A DNA stretch of 40,654 bases, taken from Nocardiopsis endophytica. Lineage in GTDB: Bacteria > Actinomycetota > Actinomycetes > Streptosporangiales > Streptosporangiaceae. A program made the translations under genes and the position numbers. Location of the stretch: positions 1-40,654 of the forward strand of contig NZ_JAQFWQ010000063.1 in assembly GCF_027706725.1 (NCBI RefSeq), given 5' to 3'. Positions 8,305 through 16,999 of this stretch are shown piece by piece. The notes under the pieces are model-generated. The model saw only the letters and a program-made list of their open reading frames with translations. It did not search any database and was not told the DNA's origin. How positions within the stretch are numbered: the stretch's first letter is position 1; each line of letters opens with the position of its first letter.

Positions 8305-9294
8305 TCAGCCGCCGATCGCCGACATGGGGCGCGCGGGCTGCAAGAAGCCGGTGTCGTCGATGCCGTGGCCGGGCATCTTGCGGGCGACGGCGGCGCGCCA
8401 GCGCTCGGCGATCTCCTCGTCGGTGCCCCCGTCGCGCAGCAGCGGGCGCAGGTCGGACTCCTCTCGGGCGAACAGGCAGTTGCGGATCTGGCCGTCCGCG
8501 GTCAGGCGCACGCGGTCGCAGGCCCCGCAGAAGGGCCGGGTGACCGAGCCGATCACCCCGACCGTGGCCGGTCCGCCGTCGACGAGGAACCGCTCGGCCG
8601 GGGCGCTGCCGCGCTCCTCGGTGTCGTCGGGCGCCAGGTCGTAGCGGGTGCCGAGCAGGTCGAGGATCTCGTCGGCGGTGATCATCGTGTCGCGGCGCCA
8701 GCCGTGCTGGGCGTCCAGCGGCATCTGCTCGATGAACCGCAGCTCATAGCCGCGCTCCAGGCAGTAGGCGAGCAGGTCGGGCGCCTCGTCGTCGTTGACG
8801 CCCCGCATCAGCACGGCGTTGACCTTGACCGGGACCAGCCCGGCGTCGGCCGCGGCGGCCAGGCCGTCGAGCACGTCGGGCAGGCGGCGGCGCCGGGCCA
8901 GCCGCTCGAAGACGTCGGGCCGCAGGGTGTCCAGTGAGACGTTGACCCGGTCCAGCCCGGCCTCGGCCAGGGCCGGGGCCATCCGGGCCAGGCCGATGCC
9001 GTTGGTGGTGAGCGCGGTCTTGGGGCGGGGCCGCAGCGCCGTCGCGGCGGCGATGATGCCGGGAAGGCCGCGGCGCAGCAGCGGCTCGCCCCCGGTGAAT
9101 CGGACCTCCGTGATTCCGAGCATCGTGACGCCGATACGGATCAGGCGGTGGAGTTCGTCGTCGGTCAGCAGCTCCGGCTTGGGCAACCACTCCAGCCCTT
9201 CCGGGGGCATGCAGTACGTGCAGCGCAGGTTGCACCGGTCGGTGAGGGAGACCCTCAGGTCGGTGGCCACTCTCCCGTAGGAATCAGCCAGCAC
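8305..9294 (-). CDS. moaA: GTP 3',8-cyclase MoaA
   Basis: 329 residues, standard length. The radical-SAM cluster motif CNLRCTYC lies at residues 21-28 and the second 4Fe-4S site (FCGACDRVRL and a later NC) near 260-280. The protein ends in the double glycine required for activity (SAIGG). It starts molybdenum cofactor synthesis by rearranging GTP with S-adenosylmethionine. The GTG at 9294 was chosen because GGGAGGT precedes it by 7 nt; the frame stays open to 9669 without another good start. With mobA it makes a partial Moco locus; moaC, moeA and others are not in this window. Confidence 0.95.
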   Translation of the reverse strand: MLADSYGRVATDLRVSLTDRCNLRCTYCMPPEGLEWLPKPELLTDDELHRLIRIGVTMLGITEVRFTGGEPLLRRGLPGIIAAATALRPRPKTALTTNGIGLARMAPALAEAGLDRVNVSLDTLRPDVFERLARRRRLPDVLDGLAAAADAGLVPVKVNAVLMRGVNDDEAPDLLAYCLERGYELRFIEQMPLDAQHGWRRDTMITADEILDLLGTRYDLAPDDTEERGSAPAERFLVDGGPATVGVIGSVTRPFCGACDRVRLTADGQIRNCLFAREESDLRPLLRDGGTDEEIAERWRAAVARKMPGHGIDDTGFLQPARPMSAIGG

Positions 9295-9683
9295 GGGCGA
9301 CACCTCCCATGTTCGTCGCGGGACCCGGTCGGACGACCGCCCGCAAGCGGCTGTGGGGGCCGGGACCGCATCTCCTTGGTGCTTCCCGACACACGCCACC
9401 CTAAAAGACGCGTGGTTCGTCCCGCAGTGCCGGAGGGGCCGTTCTTGCACACCTCCGTCCAGTTCGGGACGTTTTCCAGCAGGGTTTCGGTCGAATTTCC
9501 GTCGCGCGGTACAAAACCACTCCTTCTTCACGGCGAAGATTCGGCCGATGCCACAGCCGCCCCGGCCGGGCTCCGCCGGCCCCCTCCGCGGGGACCACGG
9601 CCCTTCCGGTGCGCCGGAGTCCACTCCTGCCCCACGCGCTCCGCGCACGCTACCGTCGGGGGACGACAACGGAAGGAGCCTCG
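9295..9683. other. Divergent intergenic region between moaA and the lipase
   Basis: This 389-bp stretch must hold both promoters. On the minus strand TAGGGT (9398-9403) is a plausible -10 for moaA, giving a leader of about 95 nt. On the plus strand TACCGT (9651-9656) is a plausible -10 for the lipase. I looked for a Moco-riboswitch-like fold in the moaA leader and do not see one. Confidence 0.4.
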
Positions 9684-10511
9684 ATGGCCGTCTCGCGCGA
9701 ATGGGGGCTGCCCGGCGGCCCCGGAGGGGCCCAGCGCCTGCACGCCCGGGCCTGGGCCGCGCAGGGCGAGGACCCCGCCTGGCTGGCGGTGCTGGTGCAC
9801 GGCTACGGCGAGCACATCGGCCGGTACGGGCATGTCGCCGAGTACCTGTGCGCGAACGGCGCGGCCGTCTACGGGCTCGACCACCGCGGGCACGGGCGCT
9901 CGGAGGGCGAGCGCGTCTTCATCGACGATTTCGCGGGCGTGGTGGAGGACGTGCACCGCCTGGTCACCCAGGCCCGCAGCGCCTACACGCGCCTGCCGCT
10001 GGTGATGGTGGGCCACTCCATGGGCGGGCTGATCGCCGCGCGCTATGCCCAGACCCACCCCGAGGAGCTGACGGCGCTGGCGCTGTCCGGCCCGGTGCTG
10101 GGCCGGTGGGACCTGGTCCCCGAGCTGCTCGCGCACGAGGAGATCCCCGACGTGCCGATCGACCCGGCGACGCTGTCGCGGGACCCGGAGGTGGGCGCCG
10201 CCTACGCCGCCGACGAACTGGTCTGGCACGGGCCCTTCAAGCGCCCGACGCTGGAGGCCATCGCCACCGAGCTGGAGCGCATCAACGCGGACGGGTGCAT
10301 CGACGCGCTGCCGCTGCTGTGGATCCACGGCTCCGACGACCGGATCGTGCCGCCCGACGGCACCACCCAGGGCATTCTGAGCCTGGCCGGGAACGACGTC
10401 ACGGCGCGCATCCTGCCCGGGGCCCAGCACGAGGTGTTCAACGAGTCCGACCCCGAGGAGGCCTTGGCCGAGGTCGTCCGGTTCGCCGAGCGCTTCGCCG
10501 CCAAGGGCTGA
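9684..10511 (+). CDS. Alpha/beta hydrolase, monoacylglycerol lipase-like
   Basis: 275 residues. The fold is shown by VLVHGYGEHIGRY (oxyanion region), DHRGHGRSEGER, the nucleophile elbow GHSMGG (Ser near residue 113), an acid in HGSDDRIVPP and the catalytic His in GAQHEVFNE. The HGYGEH and DHRGHGRSEG pattern is that of monoacylglycerol lipase/lysophospholipase (PldB-like). Likely substrates are monoacylglycerols or lysophospholipids, by family. Start ATG at 9684 with AAGGAG. It converges on the acyl-CoA synthetase gene, a pairing that fits fatty-acid release and activation. Confidence 0.88.
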   Translation: MAVSREWGLPGGPGGAQRLHARAWAAQGEDPAWLAVLVHGYGEHIGRYGHVAEYLCANGAAVYGLDHRGHGRSEGERVFIDDFAGVVEDVHRLVTQARSAYTRLPLVMVGHSMGGLIAARYAQTHPEELTALALSGPVLGRWDLVPELLAHEEIPDVPIDPATLSRDPEVGAAYAADELVWHGPFKRPTLEAIATELERINADGCIDALPLLWIHGSDDRIVPPDGTTQGILSLAGNDVTARILPGAQHEVFNESDPEEALAEVVRFAERFAAKG

Positions 10512-10527
10512 GGCCGTCCCCTCCCGT

Positions 10528-10570
10528 CCCCCGCGCGGCACCGGAGGGGACCGTCGGTGCCGCGCGGGGG
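10528..10570. terminator. Bidirectional hairpin terminator
   Basis: A perfect 15-bp stem (10528-10542 with 10556-10570) with a 13-nt loop lies between the convergent lipase (ends 10511) and acyl-CoA synthetase (ends 10601) genes. Confidence 0.65.
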
Positions 10571-10600
10571 TGCCCGAGGGCACAGGGGCCCCGCAGGGCC

Positions 10601-12460
10601 TCAGCCGTCGTACAGGCCGTCGATGGCGTCGGCGAACTTGCGGTGGACCACCCGCCGCTTCAGCTTGAGCGAGGGCGTCAGCTCCTCGCTCTCCACGCTC
10701 CACTCGGTGGGCAGCAGCCGCCACCGCTTGACCTTCTGCACCTGCGCCAGTCCGGCGTTCGCGGCCTCCACGGCGCGGGCGACCTCCTCCAGGACCAGCG
10801 GGTGCTGTGCCAGCTCGGCCAGGCCGGCCCCCTCGATCCCGCGGGCGCGCGCCCAGCCGGGGGCGACCTCGGCGTCGAGCGTCAGCAGGGCCACCGGGTA
10901 GGGGCGCCGGTCGCCGTAGGCCAGGGCCTGGCCGACCAGCGGGTGCTCCTTGAGGCGGCTCTCGATGGAGGCAGGGGCGATGTTCTCCCCGCCCGAGGTG
11001 ATGAACAGTTCCTTCTTGCGGTCCACCACGTAGACGAAGCCGTCCTCGTCGATGCGGCCCACGTCCCCCGTGTGCAGCCACCCCTCCTCGTCGACGAGCG
11101 CGGCGCTCTCCGCCGGGCGCTCGTGGTAGCCGGACACGTTGATGGGCCCACGCACCAGGAGCTCCCCGTCGTCGGCGACGCTCACCTCCATGCCCTCCGA
11201 GGGCAGGCCCACGCTGCCGAACCGGTAGGCGTCGGGCCGGTTGACGGTGACGGCGCCGCAGTTCTCGGTCATCCCGTAGACGTCGCGGATGAGCACGCCC
11301 AGTCCGCTGAAGAAGCGCAGGGTCTCCTCGGGCATCGGGGCGGCGGCCGTGATGCAGTAGACGGCCCGGTCCAGCCCGATCAGCGCGCGGATGGGCGCGA
11401 GCACCTCGGCGTCGACGCGGGCGAAGCGCTCGGCCAGGCCGGGCTCGCGCTCGCGGCCGTACTGGCCCTGCTCCAGGTATTCGCGGGCGACCCGGGAGGC
11501 CGCCTCGATCGCCGCCCGCTGCTCCTCGGGGGCGGCCGCCAGGGCGGCGGTGAGGCCGGACTGGAGCTTCTCCCAGACGCGGGGCACACCGAACAGCCCG
11601 TGCGGGCGCACCAGGCCCAGGAACTCGCCCAGCCGCGGCAGCTCGGGGCAGAAGTACAGGTGCCCCGCCACCCTGATGGGCAGGTAGGCGCTGAGGACGC
11701 GCTCGGCGATGTGCGCCATCGGCAGGTAGGACAGGGTGACGGCCCGCCTGGGGGTGGCGTTGGCGCGCAGGGTGATGACGCACTGGTAGAGGACCTGGTG
11801 GTGGGTCTCGAAGACGCCCTTGGGGTCGCCGGTGGTGCCCGAGGTGTAGAGCAGGGTGGCGTTGTCCTCGGGGGTCAGCGCCTCCGCGCGCGCTTCGACC
11901 CGGCCGGGGTCGGCGGCGTGCAGGCGTGCGCCGTCGGCGGTGAAGTCGGCCCAGGAGACGTATCTGCGGCCGTCCTTGGGGGCGTCCGGCACCGCCTCCG
12001 GGTCAATGAGCACGACAGTGTGCAGGGTCTCGGACCGCTCCAGGGCGGGGCCCCAGCGCTCCAGCTCCTCAGCGCCCTCCAGGACCGCCATGCGCACGCC
12101 GCAGTCCTGCGCGACGAAGGCGACCTGCTCCGGGGCGAAGGTGGCGTACACGGTGAAGGGCACTGCGCCGGCGTGCACGGCCCCCATGTCGGCGATCAGG
12201 TGCTCGGAGCGGTTGGGCAGCATGAGCGCCACGACCTCGCCCGGCCGGAGGCCCGCCCCGGCGAACGCCGCGGCGGCCTCCAAGGCGGCGCGGCGGTACT
12301 GCGACCAGGTCAGCGTCCTCCATCCGTCGCCCACCCGGTCGGAGAGGGCGGGGGCGTCCCCGTCCTCCTCCGCCGTGGTGCGCAGCCAGTCCACCAGGGT
12401 CCGGCCCTCGATCTCGGCCTCAACCTCCGCGCGCTCGCGCAGGGTCCGCTCGACGTCCAC
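10601..12460 (-). CDS. Long-chain-fatty-acid-CoA ligase (FadD15-like)
   Basis: 619 residues, the size of the FadD15/long-chain acyl-CoA synthetase group. Motifs in order: ATP/AMP loop YTSGTTGDPKG (near 215), YGMTENCG (about 400), HTGDVGRIDEDGF and DRKKELFITSGGENIAP. It activates fatty acids to acyl-CoA through an acyl-AMP. GTG start at 12460 with GGGAGGG 7 nt upstream. A CRP-type dyad sits 24 nt before the start, suggesting cAMP or carbon-state control. The gene lies downstream of mocR on the same strand, with 173 bp between them. Confidence 0.92.
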   Translation of the reverse strand: MDVERTLRERAEVEAEIEGRTLVDWLRTTAEEDGDAPALSDRVGDGWRTLTWSQYRRAALEAAAAFAGAGLRPGEVVALMLPNRSEHLIADMGAVHAGAVPFTVYATFAPEQVAFVAQDCGVRMAVLEGAEELERWGPALERSETLHTVVLIDPEAVPDAPKDGRRYVSWADFTADGARLHAADPGRVEARAEALTPEDNATLLYTSGTTGDPKGVFETHHQVLYQCVITLRANATPRRAVTLSYLPMAHIAERVLSAYLPIRVAGHLYFCPELPRLGEFLGLVRPHGLFGVPRVWEKLQSGLTAALAAAPEEQRAAIEAASRVAREYLEQGQYGREREPGLAERFARVDAEVLAPIRALIGLDRAVYCITAAAPMPEETLRFFSGLGVLIRDVYGMTENCGAVTVNRPDAYRFGSVGLPSEGMEVSVADDGELLVRGPINVSGYHERPAESAALVDEEGWLHTGDVGRIDEDGFVYVVDRKKELFITSGGENIAPASIESRLKEHPLVGQALAYGDRRPYPVALLTLDAEVAPGWARARGIEGAGLAELAQHPLVLEEVARAVEAANAGLAQVQKVKRWRLLPTEWSVESEELTPSLKLKRRVVHRKFADAIDGLYDG

Positions 12461-12483
12461 GACCGCCCTCCCGCCTCTCGAAC

Positions 12484-12497
12484 GTGATGCACGTCAC
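12484..12497. promoter_or_regulatory. CRP-like operator before the acyl-CoA ligase gene
   Basis: GTGATGCACGTCAC matches the GTGA-N6-TCAC core of actinobacterial CRP sites (consensus TGTGA-N6-TCACA) and is a near-perfect dyad. It ends 24 nt upstream of the start codon, a position that would suit repression or a start-proximal promoter. Protein binding is inferred from sequence only. Confidence 0.5.
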
Positions 12498-12633
12498 CCC
12501 CGCCCGCACATCCGAACACGGTTAGGCGAAGAAGGGCAAGTGTGCGGATGATCCGCCGACGCCGCGGCACGGTGCGCCGTGGCACGGTACGCGCCGCGGT
12601 GCGGCCGCCCCCGGAACGCCGTGCGGACCGGCC

Positions 12634-14061
12634 TCAGAGGTAGAGCTCCCCGTGCATCGGGGCCGGGCGCGCCATCGCCTCCCCATAGGCGTCGGAGAGC
12701 CGGTCCACGACCTCTCCGAGCACCTCCGGCGGCTGGGTGTAGGCCAGGCGCACGTAGCGCTCCAGAGTCCCCTCGGTGCCGAACACCGGCCCGGCCGCCG
12801 GGTGGACCCCGTGCCGCAGCGCGGCCTCGCACAGCGCCCCCGCGATCGGCTGGGGCAGCGCCACCCACAGCACCAGGCCCCCGCTGGGCGTGGTGAACCG
12901 CCAGCCCGGCAGGCGCTCACGCAGGAGTCCCACCAGGGCGTCGCGCCCGCGCCGCAGCGCGGTGCTGCGCTCGGCCCGGATGCGGGTCACGTCGGCCAGC
13001 AGGCGGGTGACGATGAGCTGGTCGAGCAGCGGACTGCTGATGTCCACCCGCTGCCGCGCCGCCATGAGGCGCTCCACCATCGGCGGGGTGGTGCGCACCC
13101 ACCCCACCCGCAGGCCTCCCCAGAGGAGCTTGGAGACCGAGCCGACGCTGAAGACCCGGCCGTCGGTGTCGTAGGCGGCCATGGGCGCGGGCTGGTCGCC
13201 GGAGTCGATGGCCAGCTCGGCCACGGTCTCGTCGACGATGAGCGAGGTGCCCGCGCGCTTGGCCTCGCGCACCACGGCGGCCCGCTCGTCGTCGTCCATC
13301 AGGGCGCCGGTGGGGTTCTGGAAGTCGGGGATGAGGTAGGCCGCCTTGGGGCGCCACTGGCGGAACGCGTCGGCGGCCGAGTCCATGTCCCAGCCGTCCG
13401 AGGTGACGCCGAGGGTGCGGATGCGCGCCTCGGCGCGGCGGGCGCACTCCAGGGCGTGGGGGTAGGTGGGCGACTCCACCAGTACCGTGTCGCCGGGTTC
13501 GAGCAGCAGGTCCATCAGCAGGGCCACGCCGTGCTGGGAGCCGTTGGTCACGAAGATCTGGTCGGGCGTGGTCGGCAGGCCGCGCTCGACGTACCGGCGG
13601 GCGATGGCGTGGCGCAGCTCGGGCAGGCCGCGCGGGGTGTACCCCAGCTTGCCCAGGTGCGCGGGGAGCTGCTCCACCGCGCGGCGGGCCGCCTCCTGCA
13701 GCCCCTCGACCGCGGGCGAGGCGGCCACGCCCAGGTCGATGTGCTCGGCCTGGGGGACGAACGGGGACCCCGCGGCCGTGCCGGAGTCGGGCAGCACCGT
13801 CCAGCTCCCGGCGCCCTGGCGGCTGTCCAGGTACCCGTTCTCGCGCAGCCAGGCGTAGGCGGCCGTGACGGTGTTGCGGCTGACCCCCAGCGCCGACGCC
13901 AGGTCCCGCTCGGCCGGCAGCCGGGTGTGGGTGGGCACCCGGCCGTCCAGGATGAGGCCGCCGATGGCCCTCCCCACCGCCAGGTAGTAGGGGCGCCCTT
14001 GCGCCCCGTCGCCGACCAGGCGGGCCAATAGCCGTCCATTGATCCGGCGCTCACCGGCCAT
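12634..14061 (-). CDS. MocR-family PLP-dependent transcriptional regulator
   Basis: 475 residues. An N-terminal GntR-type winged helix (about 10-80; RLPAERDLASALGVSRNTV) is joined to an aminotransferase class I domain with FQNPTG and the PLP-lysine motif SVGSVSKLLWGG. MocR proteins bind DNA near their own gene and sense PLP or an amine. It is divergent from a YczE-type membrane protein; a subgroup of MocR regulators is known to be linked to yczE genes. The ATG at 14061 is preferred; a GTG at 14088 would fall inside the operator dyad. Regulation of its own gene and of the neighbour is inferred. Confidence 0.92.
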   Translation of the reverse strand: MAGERRINGRLLARLVGDGAQGRPYYLAVGRAIGGLILDGRVPTHTRLPAERDLASALGVSRNTVTAAYAWLRENGYLDSRQGAGSWTVLPDSGTAAGSPFVPQAEHIDLGVAASPAVEGLQEAARRAVEQLPAHLGKLGYTPRGLPELRHAIARRYVERGLPTTPDQIFVTNGSQHGVALLMDLLLEPGDTVLVESPTYPHALECARRAEARIRTLGVTSDGWDMDSAADAFRQWRPKAAYLIPDFQNPTGALMDDDERAAVVREAKRAGTSLIVDETVAELAIDSGDQPAPMAAYDTDGRVFSVGSVSKLLWGGLRVGWVRTTPPMVERLMAARQRVDISSPLLDQLIVTRLLADVTRIRAERSTALRRGRDALVGLLRERLPGWRFTTPSGGLVLWVALPQPIAGALCEAALRHGVHPAAGPVFGTEGTLERYVRLAYTQPPEVLGEVVDRLSDAYGEAMARPAPMHGELYL

Positions 14062-14080
14062 TGCCGGTCCACTTTCTCGA

Positions 14081-14116
14081 ATTGGCACTCAACACGGGAC
14101 ACATCATGGTGCCAAT
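14081..14116. promoter_or_regulatory. Operator dyad between mocR and the yczE-like gene
   Basis: ATTGGCAC (14081-14088) and GTGCCAAT (14109-14116) form a perfect 8-bp inverted repeat with a 20-nt spacer. They occupy the only space (14062-14125) between the divergent genes, which is locally AT-rich. This is the expected place for the MocR site. Confidence 0.65.
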
Positions 14117-14125
14117 ATTACGCAC

Positions 14126-14770
14126 ATGCCCCGTTCCCTTCAGCCCCAGCGCTCCCCTGCCCCGCTCCTCGACCGCCTCCTCCCCCCGCCCCGGCCGCGC
14201 CGCCTGGCCCAGCTCCTGGCCGGCCTGCACCTGTACGGCATCGGCGGCGCCCTGCTGCTCGCCGCCGACCTGGGCGCCATGCCGTGGGACGTGCTGCACC
14301 AGGGCCTGGCCGAGCGTACGGGCCTGACGGTGGGGACGTGGAGCGTCATCGTGGGGGCGCTGCTGATGCTGCTGTGGATCCCGCTGCGCCAGCGCCCCGG
14401 CCCGGGCACGATCGCCAACGTCGTGCTCGTCGGCCTGTCGGTCGACCTGACCCTGCTGTGGCTGCCCGACCCGCACTCCCTTGCGCCGCGCATCGCCTAC
14501 CTGGCGGCCGGAACCGTCGTCACCGGCGCGGCCACCGGCTGCTACATCGGCGCCCGGCTGGGCCCCGGCCCACGCGACGGCCTGATGACGGGCCTGGCCG
14601 AACGCGGCCTGTCCATCCGGGCGGCGCGCACCGCGATCGAGGTCGCCGTGGTCGCGGCCGGGATGCTGCTGGGCGGGACCGCCGGGGTGGGCACGGTCGC
14701 CTTCGCCCTGGCGATCGGCCCGCTGGCCCAGGTGTGCATCCCCCGCATGCAAGTGCCCGAACGGAAATGA
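14126..14770 (+). CDS. YczE-family integral membrane protein
   Basis: 214 residues with about five to six hydrophobic helices. The N-terminal part carries GLHLYGIGGALLLAADLGAMPWDVLHQGLAERTG, the signature region of YczE/YitT-like (DUF6198-type) membrane proteins, followed by GTWSVIVGALLMLLWIPLRQRPG. Function is unknown. Genes of this type often stand next to a MocR regulator, as here, which suggests transport of an amine or a compound linked to vitamin B6, an inference only. The ATG at 14126 lies 9 nt after the right operator arm. Confidence 0.82.
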   Translation: MPRSLQPQRSPAPLLDRLLPPPRPRRLAQLLAGLHLYGIGGALLLAADLGAMPWDVLHQGLAERTGLTVGTWSVIVGALLMLLWIPLRQRPGPGTIANVVLVGLSVDLTLLWLPDPHSLAPRIAYLAAGTVVTGAATGCYIGARLGPGPRDGLMTGLAERGLSIRAARTAIEVAVVAAGMLLGGTAGVGTVAFALAIGPLAQVCIPRMQVPERK

Positions 14771-15098
14771 CCCCGATCCATTGCGATCGACGGCTGCCAC
14801 GACGCCGTCGGCGCCGGTACGCTGTCCCGGACGGACGGTGACGGAGCGAATCGTCGGTCCATCCCCCCATGCCCTCCCCTGCCCGGCGCACGGGCGCGGA
14901 GGCGTCGCGCGCACGCGGCGGGGGAAGACCGATGGATACCCGTCCCGGCACCGACGGGCAGGTGGACCCGCCCGCCGCGACCCGGCGGGCGGCACGAGGT
15001 GACCGAGGCACGGTCAGGCGCCCCCGACCACCCTCGGAGTCGGATACGGTACGTCCGCGCACGATGTGATCTTCATTACACACCAGGGGGTGAGCCGC
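14771..15098. other. Intergenic region upstream of the GH15 gene
   Basis: No gene recognised in 328 bp. It contains an 8-bp hairpin (14969-14976 with 14984-14991). TACGGT near 15046 is a possible -10 for the GH15 gene. Short open frames have no ribosome sites. Confidence 0.4.
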
Positions 15099-16889
15099 GT
15101 GTCCGGCTGGATCGAGGACTATGCGCTGATCGGCGACATGCAGACGGCCGCGCTCGTGGGGCGCGACGGCTCCGTGGACTGGCTCTGCCTCCCCCACTTC
15201 GACTCCCCGGCCTGCTTCAGCGCGCTGCTCGGCGACGAGCAGAACGGCAACTGGTGGATCCGGCCCGCCGACGGCCCCGCCACCGCCACCGCCCGCCGGT
15301 ACCGCCCCGAGACCCTCATCCTGGAGACCGAGTGGGCCACCGATGAGGGCACGGTCCGGGTGATCGACTTCATGCCGCCCCGCGGCGGCGCCCCCCACCT
15401 GGTGCGCATCGTCGAGGGCGTCAGCGGCACCGTGCGCATGTCCACCGCCCTGCGGCTGCGCTTCGACTACGGCAACGTCGTCCCCTGGATGCGCCGCAGC
15501 GGCGCCGAGCTGGCCGCCGTCGCCGGGCCGGACTCGGTGTGGATCAGCACCACCGTCCCCCTCGACGGGCACAACTTCGCCCACGACGCCGAGTTCACCG
15601 TCACCGCCGGGCAGCGGGTGCCGTTCGTGATGACCTGGCACCCCTCGCACGTGGAGGAGTCCGAGCACCTGGACGCCGAGAAGTCGCTCTCGCGCACCGA
15701 GCGGTTCTGGCGCAAGTGGGTCGGCAAGTGCAGCTACGAGGGCCGCTACCGGGACGCCGTGGTGCGGTCGCTGATCACCCTCAAGGCGCTCACCTTCGCC
15801 CCCACCGGCGGCATCGTCGCCGCCCCCACCACCTCGCTGCCCGAAGAGGTCGGCGGCGTGCGCAACTGGGACTACCGCTACTGCTGGCTGCGGGACGCCA
15901 CCATCACCCTGGAGGCGCTCATCCGCAGCGGCTACACCGAGGAGGCCGACGCCTGGCGCGAATGGCTCGTGCGGGCGGTGGCCGGCGAGCCCCAGCAGAT
16001 GCAGATCATGTACGGCGTGCGCGGTGAGCGGCGGCTGCCCGAGTGGGAGGCCGACTGGCTGCCGGGCTATGAGGACTCGCGCCCGGTGCGCATCGGCAAC
16101 GCCGCCGTGCACCAGTACCAGCTCGACGTCTACGGCGAGGTCATGGACGTGCTGGACCTGGGCCGCCGCTCCGGCCTCCCCCGCGAGGAGCACGTGTGGG
16201 GCATGCAGCGCTCCCTGGTGAACTTCCTGGAGTGGTGCTGGCAGGAGCCCGACGAGGGGCTGTGGGAGGTGCGCGGCCCGCGCCAGCACTTCGTGCACTC
16301 CAAGGTGATGGCCTGGGTGGCCGCCGACCGCGCCGTGCGCACCGTCGAGGACTTCGGCATGGAGGGCCCCATCGAGCGCTGGCGGGCGCTGCGCGACACC
16401 ATCCACGCCGAGGTGTGCGAGTACGGGTTCGACGCCGGCCGCAACACCTTCACCCAGTACTACGGCAGCAAGGAGCTGGACGCCGCGCTGCTGCTCATCC
16501 CCGAGGTGGGCTTCCTGCCCTACGACGACCCGCGCGTGGTGGGCACCATCGAGGCCATCCGCGACGACCTGATGATCGACGGGTTCGTCATGCGCTACCG
16601 CACCGACCGCGCCGGCACCGCCGACAAGCTGCCCGGCGACGAGGGCGCCTTCCTGGCGTGCAGCTTCTGGATGGCCAACGCGCTGCTGCGCATCGGGCGC
16701 GAGGACGACGCCCGGGAGCTCTTCGAGCGGCTGCTCTCGCTCCGCAACGACGTGGGGCTGCTGGCCGAGGAGTGGGACTCCAAGGCCGGGCGGCAGGTCG
16801 GCAACTTCCCGCAGGCCTTCAGCCACGTGCCGATGGTGACCACCGCGCTCAACCTGTCCAAGCACGACGGCCTGCGGCGCTGCAAGTAG
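15099..16889 (+). CDS. GH15-family glycosidase (glucoamylase/trehalase-like)
   Basis: 596 residues. It opens with SGWIEDYALIGDMQTAALVGRDGSVDWLCLP, the usual start of actinobacterial GH15 proteins. An N-terminal beta domain (to about 220) is followed by the alpha/alpha barrel with VRNWDYRYCWLRDATITLEAL and EWEADWLPGYEDSRPVRIGNAA. Mycobacterial relatives are trehalases and others are glucoamylases or dextranases, so the substrate is an alpha-glucoside, perhaps trehalose. There is no signal peptide, so it is cytosolic. The start was set at the GTG at 15099 because AGGGGGTGA lies just before it; GTGs at 15066 and 15090 are alternatives. Confidence 0.9.
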   Translation: MSGWIEDYALIGDMQTAALVGRDGSVDWLCLPHFDSPACFSALLGDEQNGNWWIRPADGPATATARRYRPETLILETEWATDEGTVRVIDFMPPRGGAPHLVRIVEGVSGTVRMSTALRLRFDYGNVVPWMRRSGAELAAVAGPDSVWISTTVPLDGHNFAHDAEFTVTAGQRVPFVMTWHPSHVEESEHLDAEKSLSRTERFWRKWVGKCSYEGRYRDAVVRSLITLKALTFAPTGGIVAAPTTSLPEEVGGVRNWDYRYCWLRDATITLEALIRSGYTEEADAWREWLVRAVAGEPQQMQIMYGVRGERRLPEWEADWLPGYEDSRPVRIGNAAVHQYQLDVYGEVMDVLDLGRRSGLPREEHVWGMQRSLVNFLEWCWQEPDEGLWEVRGPRQHFVHSKVMAWVAADRAVRTVEDFGMEGPIERWRALRDTIHAEVCEYGFDAGRNTFTQYYGSKELDAALLLIPEVGFLPYDDPRVVGTIEAIRDDLMIDGFVMRYRTDRAGTADKLPGDEGAFLACSFWMANALLRIGREDDARELFERLLSLRNDVGLLAEEWDSKAGRQVGNFPQAFSHVPMVTTALNLSKHDGLRRCK

Positions 16890-16895
16890 GCGCCC

Positions 16896-16920
16896 GCGGC
16901 GGGGCCGCCCGCCCCGCCGC
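16896..16920 (+). terminator. Hairpin after the GH15 gene
   Basis: A 10-bp perfect stem (16896-16905 with 16911-16920) and 5-nt loop begins 7 nt after the stop. No T-tract. Confidence 0.55.
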
Positions 16921-16999
16921 CCGGGCCCCGCACCGCCCGTGACCCCCGCTTGGCCCCGTGCTGGGGTGAGCCTTGGGCCCCCGCGGGTAGTGCGTCCCC

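Noticed and set aside
9295-9420. Moco riboswitch in the moaA leader
   Set aside because: I could not find the multi-stem arrangement of that RNA, only short GC hairpins.
9353-12487. A 1044-codon open frame on the plus strand across the lipase and acyl-CoA ligase genes
   Set aside because: It runs through two clearly recognised genes in other frames, has low-complexity Arg/Gly/Ala composition and no domain. Long false frames are expected at this GC content.
14520-16865. A 781-codon minus-strand open frame opposite the GH15 gene
   Set aside because: It is the antisense shadow of a protein with strong family motifs on the plus strand.
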